Shown piece by piece: positions 26,156 through 35,407 of a stretch of DNA of 64,000 nt. The stretch's first letter is position 1; the number at the start of each line of letters is the position of its first letter. The position numbers and the translations under genes were made by a program. The DNA is taken from the NCBI GenBank assembly GCA_034522175.1, contig JAXHLQ010000001.1:2480001-2544000 (forward strand), read 5' to 3'. The notes below the pieces were generated by a model. It did not search any database and had not been told where the DNA came from. It was given only the letters and a program-made list of their open reading frames with translations. This stretch comes from JAIPDZ01 sp034522175 (GTDB lineage: Bacteria; Desulfobacterota; DSM-4660; Desulfatiglandales; Desulfatiglandaceae).

Positions 26156-26719
26156 TCAGACCGAGGCCACCCGGTATGCCTTCTGACCCTCCACGTACAG
26201 GTCGTTTCCCAGGGTGTCATTGACCACGACGGCAGGCAATTTTTCCACCTTCAGCTCGCGAATCGCCTCCGGTCCCAGATCTTCGTAAGCCACCACGCGC
26301 GCCGCCTTAATTGATCTGGCCATGAGGGCCCCGGCGCCCCCGATGGCGGCCATGTAAATCCCCTTGTATTTGACCATGGCCTCCACCACTTCCGGCGCGC
26401 GTTTGCCCTTACCTATCATCCCTTTCAGGCCCATTTCAAGCAACCTGGGGGCGAAAGGGTCCATCCGGTAGCTCGTGGTGGGCCCGGCCGCACCGATGAC
26501 CCGGCCGGGGGGCGCCGGAGAAGGGCCCACATAATAGATGACCTGGCCCGCAATGGGGATCGGCAGTTCTTCCCCCTGATCCATTAGTTCCAGGAGCCTC
26601 CGGTGGGCCGCATCCCTGGCCGTGTACACGGTGCCGCTGACGGTGACCTGGTCCCCGGCCCTTAACGTTTCGATGTCGTTTGTTTCCAAGGGTGTCTCTA
26701 AATGATATGTGGTTTTCAT
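26156..26719 (-). CDS. Class I fumarate hydratase / tartrate dehydratase, beta (C-terminal) subunit
   Basis: A 187-residue subunit that completes the substrate site of the two-subunit [4Fe-4S] hydro-lyase. Signatures are GDQVTVSGTVYTARDAAHRR, YVGPSPAPPGRVIGAAGPTT and the SYRMDPFAP loop, with GKG and VVNDTLGNDLY later. The gene lies 45 bp downstream of the alpha subunit. It hydrates fumarate to malate in the citric-acid or propionate route, or acts on L-tartrate; the two families cannot be told apart by eye. Confidence 0.88.
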   Translation of the reverse strand: MKTTYHLETPLETNDIETLRAGDQVTVSGTVYTARDAAHRRLLELMDQGEELPIPIAGQVIYYVGPSPAPPGRVIGAAGPTTSYRMDPFAPRLLEMGLKGMIGKGKRAPEVVEAMVKYKGIYMAAIGGAGALMARSIKAARVVAYEDLGPEAIRELKVEKLPAVVVNDTLGNDLYVEGQKAYRVASV

Positions 26720-26764
26720 AATCCGATCCTCAACTGTGGCCTGCTGCCTGAAACACGAAAAAAT

Positions 26765-27604
26765 CTAAATCTCCAGCTTTACGTGTCGGCTGGCGTGACA
26801 TTGGATATTGATGGCCAGGGGAAGACTCGCGATGTGGCAGGGCATCATCAGAATGTGGACCCCGAGGGAGGTGACGCGTCCGCCCAGGCCCTGGGGACCG
26901 ACCCCTGTTTTGTTGATCTCACCCAGGAGTTCCTGTTCCATCTGTGCCAACTCGGGGTCGGGGTTGGGGCTTCCCAGGGGTCTTAGAAGCGATTTCTTGG
27001 CCAGAATGGCGGATCGCTCAAAATTGCCGCCGATGCCTACCCCCACGATGGTGGGGGGACAGGGGTTGGGACCGGCCTCCTGGACGGTTTGAACCACCCG
27101 TTCTTTGATGCCGGCCCAGCCGGCAGAGGGGGGGAGCATGAAGAGCCGGCTCATGTTTTCACTGCCGCCGCCTTTGGGCACGACCCATATCTTCAACCCT
27201 TCTCCCGGCACCATATCCAGATGGGTGATCACCGGGGTGTTGTCCCCGGTGTTCTTCCGGGTGAAGGGGTGGCAGACCGATTTTCTCAGAAACCCTTCTT
27301 CATACCCCTGACGGACCCCTTCCTCCAGGGCGCTGTTCAAGTCACGCCCGACAATGGAAACGCCCTGCCCCAGCTCCACAAAAAAGACGGCGATTCCGGT
27401 GTCCTGACACATAGGGATTCGCTCTTCAGCGGCCACCCGGGCGTTTTCGATCAACCGGATCAGGATCTCTTTGCCCACAGGGGATTCCTCGTGTTCTAAA
27501 CCGGATTGAAACGCCTGGATGACGTCTTCCCCCAGGTCATAATTGGCCTGTATCACCGCTTCCCGAATCGGGGCGATAATGTCGTCCGTGGAAATTACTC
27601 TCAT
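26765..27604 (-). CDS. Class I fumarate hydratase / tartrate dehydratase, alpha (N-terminal) subunit
   Basis: A 279-residue subunit carrying the [4Fe-4S] cluster. The ATG at 27604 is preferred because GAGAGGAAAC precedes it; a TTG at 27619 would overlap this ribosome site. Motifs include PMCQDTGIAVFFVELG (first cluster cysteine), NTGDNTPVI, KGGGSENMS, PNPCPPTIVGVGIGG (second) and HILMMPCHIASLP. The cluster is oxygen-sensitive, which fits an anaerobe. It forms a two-gene unit with the beta subunit. Confidence 0.9.
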   Translation of the reverse strand: MRVISTDDIIAPIREAVIQANYDLGEDVIQAFQSGLEHEESPVGKEILIRLIENARVAAEERIPMCQDTGIAVFFVELGQGVSIVGRDLNSALEEGVRQGYEEGFLRKSVCHPFTRKNTGDNTPVITHLDMVPGEGLKIWVVPKGGGSENMSRLFMLPPSAGWAGIKERVVQTVQEAGPNPCPPTIVGVGIGGNFERSAILAKKSLLRPLGSPNPDPELAQMEQELLGEINKTGVGPQGLGGRVTSLGVHILMMPCHIASLPLAINIQCHASRHVKLEI

Positions 27605-27776
27605 GATGTTTCCTCTCAAATCACTCTTATCGTGGTTATTTGTGCGGAGATATTAGAGAATTTCCCTCTGATTGTCAACGCGGATTGAAGGGTTCAGCCA
27701 AGTCCATCACGGTTTTTTGGGTCCCTGGCATCGCCGGACTCTTTACTGACATGGAAAATATACGAGTGATCCGGAT

Positions 27777-29459
27777 CTATACACGCCCGTGACGCTTGAG
27801 CCGGTCCTCTTCTCTCTCAGGCATATGGACCGTTATCTGCTGGAAAGGAATGACCCATTGGTGGGCGTTACACGTTTCAACACACATTCGCTGTATGGCG
27901 CGCTCCAGGATCTGGTAGCGGGGACCTTCCGCGCCGTCGAACTCTGCGAGAACGGCCAGATCCAGCGAAGATGGGCCTGCATTCATGAACTCAACCCGGA
28001 TTCTTTGGAGGTGTTCCCCGAGTCCTTCCCGCTTAAGCCCCTCATGGAGGTCGTGCTCGATCACTTGCGGAACGTCTTGGGTAATAATGGCCTGGTGCTG
28101 GTAGTCGAGGCCGAAGGAAGCCGAAATCCGGAATCCCTTTGACAGGTTGGTCGGTGAAAGGGACAGATAGTCCGGTGTCCTGAACGAGCGGGTTGCTCCT
28201 CCCTTGAGTCGTATTCGTACGGAATCCGGCGTCTGTGCAATGACCTCCCCGTAGGTCCCGTCGTCCAGCAGAATCCAATTCCCCTGCCTGGACGGAAACC
28301 AGGGTTCATCTCTGAATGAGGGCCTGGACCGGAGTTCTGTCAGGTCTTTTATGTGCAATCGGACAAATCCGCCCTCGAGCGCCCTGTTTTCCAGTTGCGA
28401 GTAGACGTTGATGGATTTCACCTCATACGGTACGCCTTTGTAGAGCACCACCTCTCCCTCTCGAACGGCCCCGAAATTGAGCATGAGGGTGGCCTGATCC
28501 CAGAACCGGGGGACCGCCTGTTTGGAGGTCCAGGCCACACCCATGGCAAAGATAACCGCCAAAGACAACAGGACCCAATCCCCAAGAGAATAGAGGGTCC
28601 CCACCAGGGCTAAAAATGAGAAGACCGCCGTGAATACCAGGAAGATGAGATCAAATGCACGGACCGGGAAGGTGCGGCCCTTTTTATGAAAAGGGCTGAA
28701 CTTGAAGATAAGTCTGTGCACATAGCGAAGCCCCACCCAGACCAGGGCAAAGGCCAAAAGGGACAGCAGGAGATTTTTTCCTCGGCTCTTGAAAAAAAAA
28801 CGAGCCAGGTTCTGTAGGGATTCCGACAGGGACTTTTTTTCCCCCTCTATTTTTTCCAGCTCATGGCGGGTGATGGCCATCTTGGCCTCCACCTCATTTT
28901 GTCTGCGGTCCCAGGTTCTGAGCACCCGGTTCAGCGCTTCCGTCAATTGCGGATTGTCGGTTTTTGATATCAGGGCCAGAAGATTGGATTTGGCCTTCTC
29001 CACCATTTCCAACTGATCCTCATACCCCCGCATGGTATTTCTCAGCTTTTCCATCTCCCTGGGCCGGGAGGTCATCTTTTTTGCCTCGCTCATCAGAGGT
29101 CCCAAAAGCTCAGAGAGTTCCCGGTTCCAGTTGACCTCTTTTTGGCCTTCCTCCTTGGGGGTGAAGGAATCCACACCGGTGCTCAATCGCTCAAAATCAG
29201 ACCTGGTTTCCTTCAGTTTCCCCCTCAAATCGTTGATTCTGGCGCGTAAGTCGGCCTCGCGCCCTACGGCGCCCGGCTTATCTAAAACCTCCTGATTGGC
29301 TGAAATCATGCGCTGGAGATTTTTCATGGAATAGAGGAGCGATTCCAGTTCATCTATTCTTACGTTCTTAGAAGGGTCTGCGGAGGATGCAGCATGTATT
29401 CCTATGGGCGAAAGGAGGAAAAGGAAGAGACATGTCCAACATATCATTCGTGGTTTCAT
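27777..29459 (-). CDS. Mechanosensitive channel (MscS family) with periplasmic coiled-coil domain
   Basis: A 560-residue inner-membrane channel. A signal peptide (CWTCLFLFLLSPIGIHA) precedes a long coiled-coil region (about 30-225), followed by about four membrane helices (about 235-335) and an MscS beta domain (around FGAVREGEVVLYKGVPYEVKSI). The C-terminal alpha/beta part carries VIEHDLHEGLKREG. It opens to release solutes when membrane tension rises. The pore helix is less Gly/Ala-regular than in E. coli MscS, so it is closer to the larger MscK-like members. Confidence 0.82.
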   Translation of the reverse strand: MKPRMICWTCLFLFLLSPIGIHAASSADPSKNVRIDELESLLYSMKNLQRMISANQEVLDKPGAVGREADLRARINDLRGKLKETRSDFERLSTGVDSFTPKEEGQKEVNWNRELSELLGPLMSEAKKMTSRPREMEKLRNTMRGYEDQLEMVEKAKSNLLALISKTDNPQLTEALNRVLRTWDRRQNEVEAKMAITRHELEKIEGEKKSLSESLQNLARFFFKSRGKNLLLSLLAFALVWVGLRYVHRLIFKFSPFHKKGRTFPVRAFDLIFLVFTAVFSFLALVGTLYSLGDWVLLSLAVIFAMGVAWTSKQAVPRFWDQATLMLNFGAVREGEVVLYKGVPYEVKSINVYSQLENRALEGGFVRLHIKDLTELRSRPSFRDEPWFPSRQGNWILLDDGTYGEVIAQTPDSVRIRLKGGATRSFRTPDYLSLSPTNLSKGFRISASFGLDYQHQAIITQDVPQVIEHDLHEGLKREGLGEHLQRIRVEFMNAGPSSLDLAVLAEFDGAEGPRYQILERAIQRMCVETCNAHQWVIPFQQITVHMPEREEDRLKRHGRV

Positions 29460-29556
29460 GAATGGGCCTCGATGTAAATGATGTTACAGGATGTTCCAGT
29501 TATGGTATGCCGGCTCCCGTTTGGGGCCGACGAGCCGTACGATCTCCGAGAAGATT

Positions 29557-29793
29557 CTATTTCTGAATCGTCACCCCGTCATCCTTGAAAATATTCCTGA
29601 TGCCTGCCTTCAACAGTGCAGGGTTCAGATAGAGTTCTGCTTGTTTTCCCCCTCTGGCATCTACATAGGTGTTGTCAAATGTCAGCGCCGTCTTTTTGAG
29701 AACCTTGATGCTGTGGTCCGTGAGTATGAAATGATAACTGAGTGCCGCATATACGATACCGGCAATGATCAGGAGAAGTAGAATCTTTTTCAT
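29557..29793 (-). CDS. Small exported protein of unknown function
   Basis: A 78-residue protein starting at ATG 29793 behind GGAGGAATAT. It has an N-terminal membrane helix or signal peptide (ILLLLIIAGIVYAAL) and a short soluble tail with KKTALTFDNTYVDARGG. The strong ribosome site supports it as real. Family not recognised. Confidence 0.65.
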   Translation of the reverse strand: MKKILLLLIIAGIVYAALSYHFILTDHSIKVLKKTALTFDNTYVDARGGKQAELYLNPALLKAGIRNIFKDDGVTIQK

Positions 29794-29894
29794 ATATTCC
29801 TCCCTATGGTGTAGAAAATCAATCCGGCGTTTCTTGTTGAATGGTTGCTTTATTGCTTATTCACATTCTGAAAGGGCAAACTCGGTATGGCCCA

Positions 29895-31229
29895 TCAATT
29901 TTGCTTCAGAGGCATTTTGAACCGCAATTCCACGTTCCGATCTATGGGGTCACCGGTTCCTTGAAATCCTTCATGAGCCGCCGATTCCCAAGAAGCCCAC
30001 GCATGTTTGCCCAGTTCCCCGGTGGCCTGCTGGTTAAAGACATAGGTGTAAATAGACCCGGTACCATTGCCATTGTTCCATAGCTCAATGATCCGGGCCT
30101 GCTGCGGATAATCGATTAAGGATGAGGTCTGGATCTGCCAGAATCCCCTCCCAGGGGCATCTGGAGCGGGATATGCACGGATCCGGTTGACGTGTGCATG
30201 CCCGCAGACCAGCGCGATGACCTGACTGCGGGACAGGAGCAGTTCCAGGAACGCTTCACCTCCTTGCCGAATGGCGCCCACCGGATGATGGGCCACAACG
30301 ATGGCCATGTGTGAAGGATGGGCATCCAGTTCCTGTGAAAACCATTCAAGCTGATCATCACCCAGGTGCCCGGCGGCACTTCCCTGAGGCCCCACCGTAT
30401 CCAGGACGTAAAATCGAATGCCGGGCTGAACAAATTGGTCCCCGGTACCCGCTATAGCGGGCAGTGCAGTGAAGGCATAATACCCCTGGGCGTACGCAAC
30501 GCCCTTTTTTGCACCGGGACTGAAGTCAAACCCCTTTGCACGCGATCCAAAGGCTTCGTTTCGTCGGGTATTGCCTGTTTCAGGAAAATGTCGCCTGATG
30601 AATTCCTCCCGCGTCACAAAATCGAGATCCGCGATGGATTCCAGCATCCAGGAGGGGATGTTGCCCAGGCCCAGGCAGTCATGGTTTCCCATGGTCTGAA
30701 ACCAGGGGATGGTGAGCTGATTCATCTCGGCGAGGAAGCCCACCAGTTCGGCACGGGTACCGATGTCCACTGAATCACCGGTATTCACAACAAAATCAAG
30801 CTGATCCCGGTAGGCATTCAGGGTTTTAATCATGGCCCGAAGGACATCCAGATCATACCGCTCCTGAATCTCTGGTCGGTCCAGCCCCCCGAATCCGATG
30901 GAGCCGCCGAACCGATCCAGCATGGCTTCCAGTTTGGGGTGACCCGACATGGTGAACTGCTCCAGGGTGATGTGCACATCCGTGAGCTGGGCAAAGGCCA
31001 TCAAGCGATTGGGCACCACCGTTCCCTCGTACGTTCCGGGTACGTGAAGGTCGTCTCTTAACATGACCTTCTTGGGTCTTTCGGGTGCCTTGGCTCCGCC
31101 CTGGGCGGGGGCCTCCAGCAGGGTTCCGGCGAGAAATCCCCTTCCCCCGCAACCCAACAGGTTCATATGCAGGCCCCCCGCTACGGCGGCCCCGCAATAT
31201 GCCAGAAATCGGCGTCTACTTATGTCCAT
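29895..31229 (-). CDS. Tat-exported calcineurin-like metallophosphoesterase
   Basis: A 444-residue periplasmic phosphoesterase. The N-terminus has a twin-arginine signal (SRRRFLAYCG) with a cysteine in a possible lipobox (LLGCG). Metal-ligand motifs are in order: QLTDVHI (D, H), NTGDSVD, GNHD, then VVAHHPVG and the GHAH box CGHAHVNR. The fold binds two metal ions. The substrate, a phosphate ester or cyclic nucleotide, is unknown. The Tat signal implies cofactor loading in the cytoplasm. Confidence 0.85.
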   Translation of the reverse strand: MDISRRRFLAYCGAAVAGGLHMNLLGCGGRGFLAGTLLEAPAQGGAKAPERPKKVMLRDDLHVPGTYEGTVVPNRLMAFAQLTDVHITLEQFTMSGHPKLEAMLDRFGGSIGFGGLDRPEIQERYDLDVLRAMIKTLNAYRDQLDFVVNTGDSVDIGTRAELVGFLAEMNQLTIPWFQTMGNHDCLGLGNIPSWMLESIADLDFVTREEFIRRHFPETGNTRRNEAFGSRAKGFDFSPGAKKGVAYAQGYYAFTALPAIAGTGDQFVQPGIRFYVLDTVGPQGSAAGHLGDDQLEWFSQELDAHPSHMAIVVAHHPVGAIRQGGEAFLELLLSRSQVIALVCGHAHVNRIRAYPAPDAPGRGFWQIQTSSLIDYPQQARIIELWNNGNGTGSIYTYVFNQQATGELGKHAWASWESAAHEGFQGTGDPIDRNVELRFKMPLKQN

Positions 31230-31250
31230 AGGCTTATCTCCACAATTCTT

Positions 31251-32816
31251 CTACTCCTGTGACAGCGCGTCATCGGCGACCAGAATGTGCCACTTGGGCC
31301 GCTTCCAGCTTTTTCTGAAAGCCTGTGGGGTATTCAGATACGCTTTTTTATCTGTTTCGTCACCGTCAAGAAAGACAACCAAATCCAATTGTCGTGTTTC
31401 CATTTCATATTCTTTGTCGAAAAGCCTGACCAGATCGTTGGCCGTCATGATTTCCCTGCCGAGTATTTCCTGAAGGGGAAGCATGAGTCCAGCGATATGG
31501 GGTTCAGGTTCGTAAGCCTTGTAGATGAGTTCGGTGCAGACCAGTTTTGAGTCGGTGCGAAAGTCAAAATCGAAATCATAGGGCCGACCTTTGTAGTGAA
31601 AAGCTCTCAGCACAGCGCGCGCCTTGGCCAATTTGGGGAGCCGCGGGCGAAGAACCGCCAGGGAGTCGGCCGAAGCCGTGGTTTTCAACGAAACGAGAGA
31701 AACACCGTCACCTGTGGCCTCTACGATTTTTGGGGTACCCGCTCCCGGGTCTTGGACTTGGTTTTCCTTGTAGGCGTCCGGATATTTCTTCTGAAGGAGC
31801 GCTTCAAAATCACCACTCTTGATCCCGTGCATCTTTGTCCACACCGTTACGCCCGGGTCTTTATCGAAATATTTTTTCCGCTCCTCAGGCGTGCCGACAT
31901 AGAGGGCTGAATGGGGCCAGAATCCGGGCATACCGATGTTGGAAAGATACCATTCCCGCCGCGTCAGGAAAATATCACCGGGCTCGAGTAAGGGGTGCAT
32001 TCCCTCAATTTGATCGCCGCTGATCAAGGACTGATGCGTGCGCCAGAGTTTGGTATCACCCATCCATTCCGCCACCTGCTTCTGAACGGGAAGCCACGTC
32101 TTATGCCCCGCATCCCGGGCAATCGTGAGGGCGTTTTTCAATGTCGCCAAAGGGCCTGCGCCCTTGCCCGCATCCCATATATATTCGCTGTCTTCTTCGA
32201 TCGAGTGGGCAATGGCTTCCGGTGGCCCTGGGTCGCTGATGCGGTATTTCAGGTCCATTTGGGCAAACTGGGCGGCTTTTGCGACATTCAAGAAATCGGA
32301 TTTCAAATTCGAGTAGGTTCCGCCCGGCAATCCGATCTCGGGGACCGGGTCATTAAGGACGGTATGTAGGATCGAATCCCGTTCCGCAATTCGTATAAAT
32401 TCCAGCGCATACCGGTATTGAGTTAGAAAGACCGCATAGCGCCCATAAAAGAGCGCGTTTTCCAGGCCTTCAATCCCTTTTCGCTCAAGCGCTTCATATT
32501 GCTGTCCAAGCAGATCCAGTGCAATCATGTGATCCAGAAACCGCTGCCAGGTCTGCCAGATGGTCATCCGCTGATCCCGGGACAGAAGACGTTGTCTTTC
32601 CGGATGTGCTTTCGAAAACAGATCGGGTCGGCTGTTCATGAACGACATAATTTCCGAGAGGGCCGCGTGGGATTGCACGATATCCAGGTAACTCTTATGG
32701 ATTCGGGCTCGAAGCGAGAGCTGCTGGTGAGGCGCCGCCAAAAGAAGCGCATCCGGCCATCCGACAAATAAGGCGAAGAGAACCGGTGCAGCCATCAGGA
32801 AATGGCGATTAATCAT
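31251..32816 (-). CDS. Exported permuted NlpC/P60 (YebB/YiiX-like) cysteine hydrolase
   Basis: A 521-residue exported protein with signal peptide (MAAPVLFALFVGWPDALLLA). The first 250 residues are helical and unassigned. The C-terminal domain has the circularly permuted papain-like arrangement: LLEPGDIFLTRREW, the histidine in PGFWPHSALYVGTP, and the later nucleophile in DSKLVCTELIYKAYEP. Relatives are predicted amidases or acyltransferases on lipid or peptidoglycan substrates. It lies 21 bp upstream of the Tat phosphoesterase, so the two are probably co-transcribed. Confidence 0.75.
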   Translation of the reverse strand: MINRHFLMAAPVLFALFVGWPDALLLAAPHQQLSLRARIHKSYLDIVQSHAALSEIMSFMNSRPDLFSKAHPERQRLLSRDQRMTIWQTWQRFLDHMIALDLLGQQYEALERKGIEGLENALFYGRYAVFLTQYRYALEFIRIAERDSILHTVLNDPVPEIGLPGGTYSNLKSDFLNVAKAAQFAQMDLKYRISDPGPPEAIAHSIEEDSEYIWDAGKGAGPLATLKNALTIARDAGHKTWLPVQKQVAEWMGDTKLWRTHQSLISGDQIEGMHPLLEPGDIFLTRREWYLSNIGMPGFWPHSALYVGTPEERKKYFDKDPGVTVWTKMHGIKSGDFEALLQKKYPDAYKENQVQDPGAGTPKIVEATGDGVSLVSLKTTASADSLAVLRPRLPKLAKARAVLRAFHYKGRPYDFDFDFRTDSKLVCTELIYKAYEPEPHIAGLMLPLQEILGREIMTANDLVRLFDKEYEMETRQLDLVVFLDGDETDKKAYLNTPQAFRKSWKRPKWHILVADDALSQE

Positions 32817-32925
32817 TTTATGTTCTCTGATTCACTGATTCAAATTGAGAATTGTGGGGTATCATCTCAATAAGTCGGGGCGATTGCTCTGCGCAGATCA
32901 AGGCAGGTTCATCCGAAAGTCGTTC

Positions 32926-32988
32926 CTGTAGGTGCGCCTTCAGGCGCACGGCCCACGCACCCTGTGCGGCTGAAGCCGCACCTACCGC
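32926..32988. repeat. Double-hairpin REP-like repeat
   Basis: The sequence carries GTGCGCCT-TC-AGGCGCAC and GTGCGGCT-GA-AGCCGCAC stems, enclosed by GTAGGTGCG at the left and CGCACCTAC at the right. This is the type of intergenic palindrome seen many times in large genomes. It sits in the 217-bp gap between the OmpA-domain gene and the NlpC/P60-like gene. Confidence 0.6.
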
Positions 32989-33033
32989 GGGTTTTGAGAT
33001 GATACATTGTGGGCAATTTTAGGCCAACACCTT

Positions 33034-33669
33034 TCAATCGGCAAGTACAATCTCCACCCGGCGGTTGAGCTGCTTGTTGGCTCGAGAGGTGTTCGGTGTC
33101 AGGGGGAGGGTTTCTCCGTATCCCAGCACCTGAAGGCGGTCTGGGGATATGCGATGGTGATTGACCAGATAGTCCTTGGCCGCCTGGGCCCGCTTGATGC
33201 TCAGATGAAGGTTGTAGGCCTCGCTGCCATCCGAATCCGTATGGCCGATAATGCGAAAGCCCCGGTTTTCCAGCCTTGGATCTTCCATGGTTTCGGCCAG
33301 TTCATCCAGGAGAGGTAAGGATTCCGGTCGAATGGTATGGGAATTGACGTCGAACCGGATCTGCATGTTGACAGATGCACGCCGTGTTTTCTCCTTCACC
33401 TCAATGGTTTCCCAAACATCCTGGTCTCCATCCTTTTTCAACACCCGGATGGTTTTGCTTGGCTCCGATGGGGGTTTCTGAGGAGTCAAAGATTCCCATG
33501 CATCCTCTTTTTTGGGCCCCTCTTTGCGATCCTTGGGGGTTTCGATTCCCAAAAGCCGCTCGGTCATCCCCTCGGACGTGGTTTCAAACCCATATTCTCC
33601 GGCATTGACGTGCCCTGTCCAGAAAACCACGGCGAGCCATATGGAAAAAATGACATTGATTTTTTTCAT
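33034..33669 (-). CDS. OmpA-family peptidoglycan-binding protein
   Basis: A 211-residue exported protein; the ATG at 33669 begins a signal peptide (MKKINVIFSIWLAVVFWTG) and follows GGGAGACC, whereas an upstream ATG would add 13 unrelated residues. The C-terminal OmpA domain (about 100-210) has IRFDVNSHTIRPESLPLLDEL, GHTDSDGSEAYNLHLSIKRA and VLGYGETLP, ending NRRVEIVL, and should bind the diaminopimelate of peptidoglycan. The middle is charged and low in complexity. It has no beta-barrel, so it is a periplasmic protein rather than a porin. Confidence 0.82.
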   Translation of the reverse strand: MKKINVIFSIWLAVVFWTGHVNAGEYGFETTSEGMTERLLGIETPKDRKEGPKKEDAWESLTPQKPPSEPSKTIRVLKKDGDQDVWETIEVKEKTRRASVNMQIRFDVNSHTIRPESLPLLDELAETMEDPRLENRGFRIIGHTDSDGSEAYNLHLSIKRAQAAKDYLVNHHRISPDRLQVLGYGETLPLTPNTSRANKQLNRRVEIVLAD

Positions 33670-33704
33670 CTGAGGTCTCCCTTTGTCTATCCACCAGCAA
33701 GACT

Positions 33705-33962
33705 TCAAGTCCCAAGCATTACTAGAAAGTCGTTCATCTCTTCAACGAACGCCGATGTTCCTTCGATGCCGCTCATGACCTGATGCGGATTGAACTGAAC
33801 AAGTGGTCTGTAATCCGCCTTGTGACGATTGTCGAAAAGCCAGTCATAGTGTTTCCCCCAGACAGCATTTTGATACCTTCCTGATGCGTGATTGTCGCGA
33901 GCAGAGGCAAGGTCTTCCCTCGCCTTTTCCATCCAGTAGTCCACAATGGCCCAATCATTCAT
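33705..33962 (-). CDS. HEPN-domain protein, internally shortened (toxin remnant)
   Basis: An 85-residue protein overlapping the upstream nucleotidyltransferase by ATGA. The start (WAIVDYWMEKAREDLASARD) and the end (LFDNRHKADYRPLVQF) match HEPN proteins, but about 35 residues that normally lie between them are missing after NAV, including the segment that usually carries the NRxYY region. It is therefore probably an inactive HepT-type partner. Confidence 0.6.
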   Translation of the reverse strand: MNDWAIVDYWMEKAREDLASARDNHASGRYQNAVWGKHYDWLFDNRHKADYRPLVQFNPHQVMSGIEGTSAFVEEMNDFLVMLGT

Positions 33963-34305
33963 GCGACAACCGCTCCATCTCTTATAATCTCTTCATAAAC
34001 AGGAAACCGGGTGAACATACCGCCCTCCCACTCCTCACCAGAAACAAAAAGAGGGCTGAAAATCACATCGTATGTCATGCCGATGTCGAAAAGGATCTCA
34101 ATGACGGCCTTTTCTTCTTTCCAATCAAGCTTTCTTGAACTAATCAAAAGCAGGTCTGTATCCGAGTGTTCGTTCGAGTCCCCCTGGCCTTTGATCCAAA
34201 CAAAATAACGCCCTTGATGGGAAATCGCTTTCCAAGTATTCTTTGGGCAGATTCAACCGCCTGCTGCTCGTTCGCTTTGAGCTTGGTATCTTGAAATGAT
34301 TTCAT
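33959..34305 (-). CDS. MNT-type nucleotidyltransferase (antitoxin), frameshifted
   Basis: The start is ATG 34305. The first frame reads GVILFGSKARG and is then lost at the C5 run 34180-34184; inserting one base gives GSKARGDSNEHSDTDLLLIS, which has the GSx(n)SDxDLLL catalytic pattern of MNT proteins. The remainder continues to 33959. In MntA-HepT pairs such proteins nucleotidylate the HEPN toxin. Here the HEPN partner is also damaged, so the module is likely decayed. Confidence 0.65.
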
Positions 34306-34368
34306 ATTAGACACGCTGTTTCATTGTTTATCCCCTAATTCCGATGGGCTGGTTCTGTAACGGCCGAG

Positions 34369-34773
34369 CTATTCTACCCAATTTTCCAGAATCAGACCCC
34401 CAACTCTTTCAAACGCCGATGTATTATGGGTCACCAGCGTCATCTCCCGGGATATAGCAAGGCCTGCGATGAGCAGATCGTAAGGCCCAATGGGCATTCC
34501 CTTCTTTTCAAGTTGGGCGCGAATGGCAGCGGCTTCCAAGACTGAAGATCGGTCCAGGTTAACCACATTCAATGGTGACAAAAATTTGGCCATAGCGTCC
34601 CGGGACCGTTGCTGATGGCGGCTTTTCCGGATGCCATACTCGAGTTCAAATACCGTGATGATGGAAATGGCCACCTCTGCGGGGGAATGTTGGCTGAAAT
34701 GCTGGAAGGCTTCAGGCGGCCGCTTTTTGATCAGATATATACAAATATTGGTGTCAAGCAGGTAGCGTGTCAC
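34369..34773 (-). CDS. vapC: VapC-type PIN-domain toxin
   Basis: A 134-residue PIN-domain ribonuclease. The acidic residues expected of the fold are visible: YLLDTNICIY (D), FELEYGIRKS (E), GPYDLLIAGL (D) and THNTSAF late in the chain. It overlaps the antitoxin by 4 bp. VapC toxins cut tRNA or rRNA when freed of VapB. The region has no obvious defect, so this module is likely functional. Confidence 0.88.
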   Translation of the reverse strand: MTRYLLDTNICIYLIKKRPPEAFQHFSQHSPAEVAISIITVFELEYGIRKSRHQQRSRDAMAKFLSPLNVVNLDRSSVLEAAAIRAQLEKKGMPIGPYDLLIAGLAISREMTLVTHNTSAFERVGGLILENWVE

Positions 34774-35000
34774 AGGGATTCTCTCTCCTGCATAAGCGGC
34801 TGACGTCGTCCGTCTTCAAAAACGTCATCAGGAAACTCACTAAGCGCCTCAAACATCGCGTCCCACGTCGTTTCCAAGGGCTCAAGTACCACCTGGTTAC
34901 CCTTCTTATAGATCTTTACCTCATGACAAGTAAATCTGAATGCCTTGGGCAGCCTGATCGCCTGAGAATTGCCGTTCTGAAATACTTTGGCCGTTTCCAT
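34770..35000 (-). CDS. vapB: VapB-type antitoxin
   Basis: A 76-residue antitoxin starting at ATG 35000. The N-terminal AbrB/MazE-like DNA-binding fold has ETAKVFQNGNSQAIRLPKAFRF, the common VapB signature. The C-terminal tail (ALSEFPDDVFEDGRRQP) should wrap the toxin. A longer reading upstream to 35219 has no antitoxin similarity. It precedes vapC in the same transcript and probably represses it. Confidence 0.88.
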   Translation of the reverse strand: METAKVFQNGNSQAIRLPKAFRFTCHEVKIYKKGNQVVLEPLETTWDAMFEALSEFPDDVFEDGRRQPLMQERESL

Positions 35001-35206
35001 GTATACCCCTCTCATACTCATATATACTATTTGGATGTACACTGTCGTAGTCTGCAAGTCAAGCATACAATTTTTGAAAAATATATAAGGGTTGGGGCCC
35101 AGGCCCGAACCAGAGTCATATTGCCGGAAACGCTGGTCAACATGTGGCTCAGCGAGCGTTTGAACGTACCGCTTGAACGCAAAACCAGAGCGTAATTGGC
35201 GTTTTT

Positions 35207-35407
35207 TTGCCCTTGCCATTGGCTGATTTTTCTATCCTGCCCATTTGGCCCCCAAAAAGGAAAGGCACCCCCATCCCCAGCAATGACATATGGATTGCTG
35301 CGCAAACCATGGAGCACGGTGCCGAACTGATCACATCGGACCGGAACTTTGATAGAATTGAGAGTCTGGTCTTCACATCCTTTGAGGGTCTTTTTAGTAA
35401 ATGCTGA
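35207..35407 (+). pseudogene. C-terminal remnant of a second PIN-domain toxin
   Basis: From about 35254 the reading KGTPIPSNDIWIAAQTMEHG followed by LITSDRNFDRIESL is the C-terminal half of a VapC protein (the NDIWIAA metal-site aspartate and the SDRNF box). The first half is absent and upstream codons are not PIN-like, so this is a broken toxin lying opposite the intact VapBC pair. Confidence 0.6.

Noticed and set aside
34767..35195. 142-residue plus-strand open frame opposite VapB
   Set aside because: It is a shadow of the VapB and upstream region; the VapB reading has clear antitoxin features and a good ribosome site. The end LPETLVNMWLSE was considered as an antitoxin fragment but is too weak.
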